Source of the DNA: Populus alba
Taxonomy: Eukaryota; Streptophyta; Magnoliopsida; Malpighiales; Salicaceae
Direction of reading: 5' to 3'
Assembly (NCBI RefSeq): GCF_005239225.2
Contig: NC_133287.1
Location: 2,523,493-2,587,492 of the forward strand
DNA: 64,000 nt
Part shown: positions 60,938 to 64,000 of the stretch, piece by piece
Position numbering within the stretch: position 1 is the stretch's first letter
Layout of the letters: every line of letters starts with the position of its first letter
Position numbers and translations under genes: made by a program
The notes under the pieces: generated by a model
Databases searched by the model: none
What the model was told of the DNA's origin: nothing
The model's input: the letters and a program-made list of their open reading frames with translations, nothing else

Positions 60938-61254
60938 CTCTCTTTAAGTATAAATACAAATACAGATCAATCTCTACCTCTTTTCCTCGTTAATGGTCAA
61001 GAAAACATCAAAGAAGAAAGAGGTCGAAAGGGCTATCTGGGTCTTATTTATGTGCTGTTTTAATGGAGAAGTAAATGAGGTAATGCAAGTTTTCTTGGTC
61101 TGTGAGTGACTTTTTACGTTTCAGACATGGATGAGTTGATAAAGACGGCGAGGAAAGGACTTCGTGTTCGGTCGATTAATAAAAGCAAATACCAGTACGA
61201 ACGACTCATCTTGTACAGGGATTTTTCATTTTACTGCTTATTAATTATGGTGAA
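60938..61254. other. Promoter and 5' flank of the FYVE gene
   Basis: Moderately GC-balanced; no gene. A tttatgtgctg stretch near 61045 is the only weak core-promoter candidate. Confidence 0.4.
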
Positions 61255-62831
61255 CTTTTTTCCTTTTTTTTTTTCCTTGAGATAGTTGGATAAAATATAT
61301 ATAAAAAAAGGATATATATTAAAAAACTCTAAAATGCATGGGAAATCATTATAGCAGCTGTGATTTTTTTTTTTTTACAGAAGTATTTTTTTTTTTTATA
61401 CATTTTTTTTCCTGTAGCAGTTTTATAACTATAGCTTTTTTTTTTTTTTTTGCTTTTGTTTCTTTTTTTTGGTTACATGTTTTTTTTTCTTTTTTTTTTA
61501 ACCCAAAATTGACTTCTTTGTCTTTGTTTTTTTCTTTTTTTTAATTTTTTTTTCAAAATTATCTTTACTAATTTTTTTAAATATTAAGCTGGTTAAAAAT
61601 TTAACTATATAGTTTTTTTTCTTTAAAACATTGTGGATTGCTATAATATTCTCATACATTGGTTTTTTTTTCTTTTTATGATTTTTTTTTTCAACATGAT
61701 CCTTGTAGATTTTTTTTTTATATTAAGTTGGTTGAGAATTTAGCTTTGTAGTTTTTTTTTTAAATAATATAGATTGCTACAGTGTTTCCCCTATATAGTT
61801 TTTGTTTAGCTGTAGTGTTTCCCTATATATTTTTTTAAAAAATTATATTTATCGAATTTATTTTTTCAATATTGAGCTGAATGATAATCTAGCTTTAGCT
61901 TTCCCTACATGTTTTTTTATTTTTTTTTTATTGATTTTATTTTTTTACTATTGAACTGGTTGAAATTGTAGTTTTTTTGTTTATTTCTTTAAAACACTGT
62001 AGCTTTCCCAACGTGTTTTTTTTTCCCGCTTTTGTTTTCTTTTTTTTACATGTTTTTTTTTTTTTTCATTTATTTTACCCAAAATTGATTTAAAAAAAAA
62101 TAGTCTTTGTCGTTTTTTTTATATTGATCTGGTTGAAAACTTAGCTTTTTAGCTTTTTAAAAAAAAAAAAAAAACACTATGGATTACTACAATATTAGCT
62201 TTGTTTTTTTTCTTTTTAATTTTTTTTTATGAATTTTTTTTTTATTTGGTTTGTTAATGTTAAAATTTTTTTATTTAGTTATCAGATTTTCATGATACGG
62301 ATCTCGGGTTTGATGGGTTGACTTGATTTGACGAGTTATTTTTTTCATTTAGTTTAGTTTGTTAAAGTTAATTTTCTTTCTATTTAATTATCAGACTTTT
62401 ATACTTTCATGATACATATCCTGGGCTTGACAATCCAAGGTTTTACGGCATAACCTGGTTTAAAGGGTTAACCCAATTAATTCATTTTTTTTTCTTCATT
62501 AGTTTTTTCCTTCTTGTTAATTTTTTTTCTTTGTTTTTTTTTAATTAGTCTATTTAATTATCACACTTTTATGACACAACCTTATAGCCAGACCCACATC
62601 CAATATTCTTGAGTCCAGTGTTGCAATCAGGCTCACTTAAACTTGGGTCATACAAGTTTAATTTTATTATTAATATTATAAATATTACTTCTAGGTCAGA
62701 CGTTGCAGCCAAACACAAAATTTTTTTGTATATGGCCTTGCAAAAAAACCCAAGATTTTTAAATTTTTCTTTTTTTTAATATTTTTATACAAAAAAAATG
62801 ACCCGCGGCATCGCGTGGGTACCAAGGCTAG
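61255..62831 (+). mobile_element. Non-autonomous Helitron-like element, T-rich
   Basis: The 3' terminus is clear: ACCCGCG (62801-62807) can pair with CGCGTGGGT (62812-62820, one bulged T), then ACCAAGG and CTAG at 62828-62831, followed by T at 62832. Hairpin, short spacer, CTRR and a following T are the standard Helitron 3' end. The body is T-rich repeats with no Rep/helicase. The 5' end (expected A/TC) was not pinned down; 61255 is where the T-rich sequence starts. Confidence 0.55.
61580..62250. repeat. T-rich degenerate tandem units inside the Helitron-like element
   Basis: The word attaagctggttaaaaattt and its variants have anchors near 61582, 61722, 61870, 61949 and 62123. Most are followed by a tagctttgtag-like stretch, poly-T, and aaaacactgtggattgcta-like words. 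Units vary from about 80 to 175 bases, mostly through poly-T length. Confidence 0.65.
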
Positions 62832-63705
62832 TGTGTGTGTGTGTATCCTGTGAGTTAAGCATTAATGAACCTAGTATTTTATAATTACATTTTCAAAATA
62901 TAGTATTGTTTCTGTGTTTTAATTAAATTATCACAAAAGAATTTCGATATCATCTTTGATAATTCAATAGCTAATGGAGTTAATTGGATTGTTTTATTTT
63001 ATTTTATTTCCTTTATTTTTATTTTATATATTTAACTTAAGAAATTTGAGACATAATTAAAAAAAAATACAATATATCATTTGTTATATCAATAAATATA
63101 CTAATATAATAATTAATTTGTTAAATTATCCACAACCATGTTAATATTATCAGTTGGTGTACATTTTCTAGAATTACATTGTAGTATTGGAAAAAATATA
63201 GTTGAACTCTTTAAAGATTTGATAAAATATCGTATATTATAGTATCTTTAAAAAAGTACTCAAAAATCTTTAAAAAAAAAAAGAATTTAATGAAATTCAA
63301 AAAGGTGAATTCACCATTGAAATTCGTTTATTATTCACATCGAAAAATTCCCCTGTTTTGAAAATTACTAAGATAATATGAAAAGGTTTAGAAGGTTAAT
63401 ATTTTTTTCAATTTATAAATGGCAAAGTAAATTATGGGATTGAACATGGTGGCCACTAGCCAGAGGGTTGCTAGTGGTATGGTACCCAAACATGTCAAAT
63501 TTAAATTGATATGGGTTTGAATTTCCAAATGAGCTTTTAGGTTAATTTTAAAGATAGTTCGTTTCTTAGTTGTTTTTTCTTTTAAAGCAAATAATATAAA
63601 ATAATTGTTTGATAACTAAAAAAATATGATTTATTTCATAAGAAACCCGTTATATTTTGCGTTTGAAACGCAGGTCAATGAATAGCAGTTTCACGATATT
63701 TCTCT
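62832..63705. other. AT-rich intergenic DNA
   Basis: Begins with a (TG)n run of six units adjoining the Helitron end. The remainder is AT-rich with no gene seen. Confidence 0.5.
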
Positions 63706-63709
63706 TTGC

Positions 63710-63789
63710 CTCCACACAGTGGAGAGTGAATTATTTCACTCTCTAAAGTTAACAATGGAAACTGAATATTCACTCTCCACTATGTGGAG
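63710..63789. repeat. Near-perfect 22-bp inverted repeat (hairpin)
   Basis: The left arm 63710-63731 starts CTCCACACAGTGGAG and the right arm 63768-63789 ends CTCCACTATGTGGAG. The arms pair at 21 of 22 positions around a loop of 36 bases. The word gtggag also recurs just outside (63793-63800). Confidence 0.85.
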
Positions 63790-64000
63790 ACAGTGGAGAA
63801 CACCTCCACTATTTTGATCGGATCTAAATTTTATTCTTAATTGTTCCGCCCGGATCATATTTGATAAAAAAAATCTAATTTTTATTAATTGTGTTTTATT
63901 TGAAAAATTAATGTTTAATATTATTCAATGACATTATATAAATTAGAAGAAGATTGCATGAAGACGTAGCATTTGGAGAATTTGATCGCAATTCTAATTT

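Noticed and set aside
1..64000. CRISPR arrays, bacterial operons or phage-like systems
   Set aside because: The window is plant nuclear DNA with spliced genes; the direct repeats seen are tandem duplications, minisatellites or transposon parts.

Overview
The window is nuclear DNA of a dicot tree. The AT-rich intergenic space, long poly-T and poly-A runs, GT-AG spliced genes, plant-only gene families and a recurring set of short AT-rich mobile repeats all fit Populus or another Salicaceae. The genus is an inference from gene content and repeat style; no search was possible. No rRNA, tRNA, CRISPR or prokaryotic feature was seen.

Layout. 1-7.5 kb is repeat-rich and gene-free: a minisatellite of about 64 bp, a decayed Ty3/gypsy gag and several MITE-like copies. 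8.1-9.5 kb (-) holds a UDP-glycosyltransferase pseudogene (UGT91-like) with many frame breaks. 12.6-13.7 kb (+) holds a decayed relative of the At5g39570 tyrosine-rich proteins. 16.8-22.1 kb is an almost complete but degraded PIF/Harbinger DNA transposon, with a DDE transposase, a Myb/SANT-like partner ORF, candidate terminal inverted repeats and a TAA target duplication. 22.7-23.6 kb (+) is a secreted DUF538 protein in two exons. 25.3-25.6 kb (-) is a small Pro-rich membrane protein. 28.0-29.2 kb (-) is a four-exon bHLH factor that closely resembles DYT1, the tapetum regulator.

30.4-35.0 kb (+) carries two tandem intronless P-class PPR genes of the mitochondrial rPPR3 (At1g55890/At3g13160) type, separated by AT-rich repeats and an unrecognised decayed ORF. 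35.7-39.6 kb (-) is a four-exon, probably plastid-targeted membrane protein with a C-terminal CxxC/CxxC zinc ribbon. 45.1-47.7 kb (-) is an intact seven-exon terpene synthase of the TPS-g (linalool/nerolidol synthase) type; a 1.13-kb tandem duplication lies upstream of its promoter. 48-55 kb is otherwise repeats, including a CACTA-like fragment. 56.0-60.9 kb (-) is a large FYVE-domain protein with nine DM14-like helical repeats and five acidic LGW motifs, a likely endosomal/ESCRT scaffold. 61.3-62.8 kb is a T-rich Helitron-like element with a clear 3' hairpin and CTAG end, and the last kilobase has a near-perfect inverted repeat.

These are independent eukaryotic genes, not an operon. The only linked function is the local PPR duplication. 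The most unusual protein is the FYVE/DM14-repeat scaffold. Exon boundaries for five genes were worked out by hand from GT/AG sites and phase; all five models stay open to a single stop.
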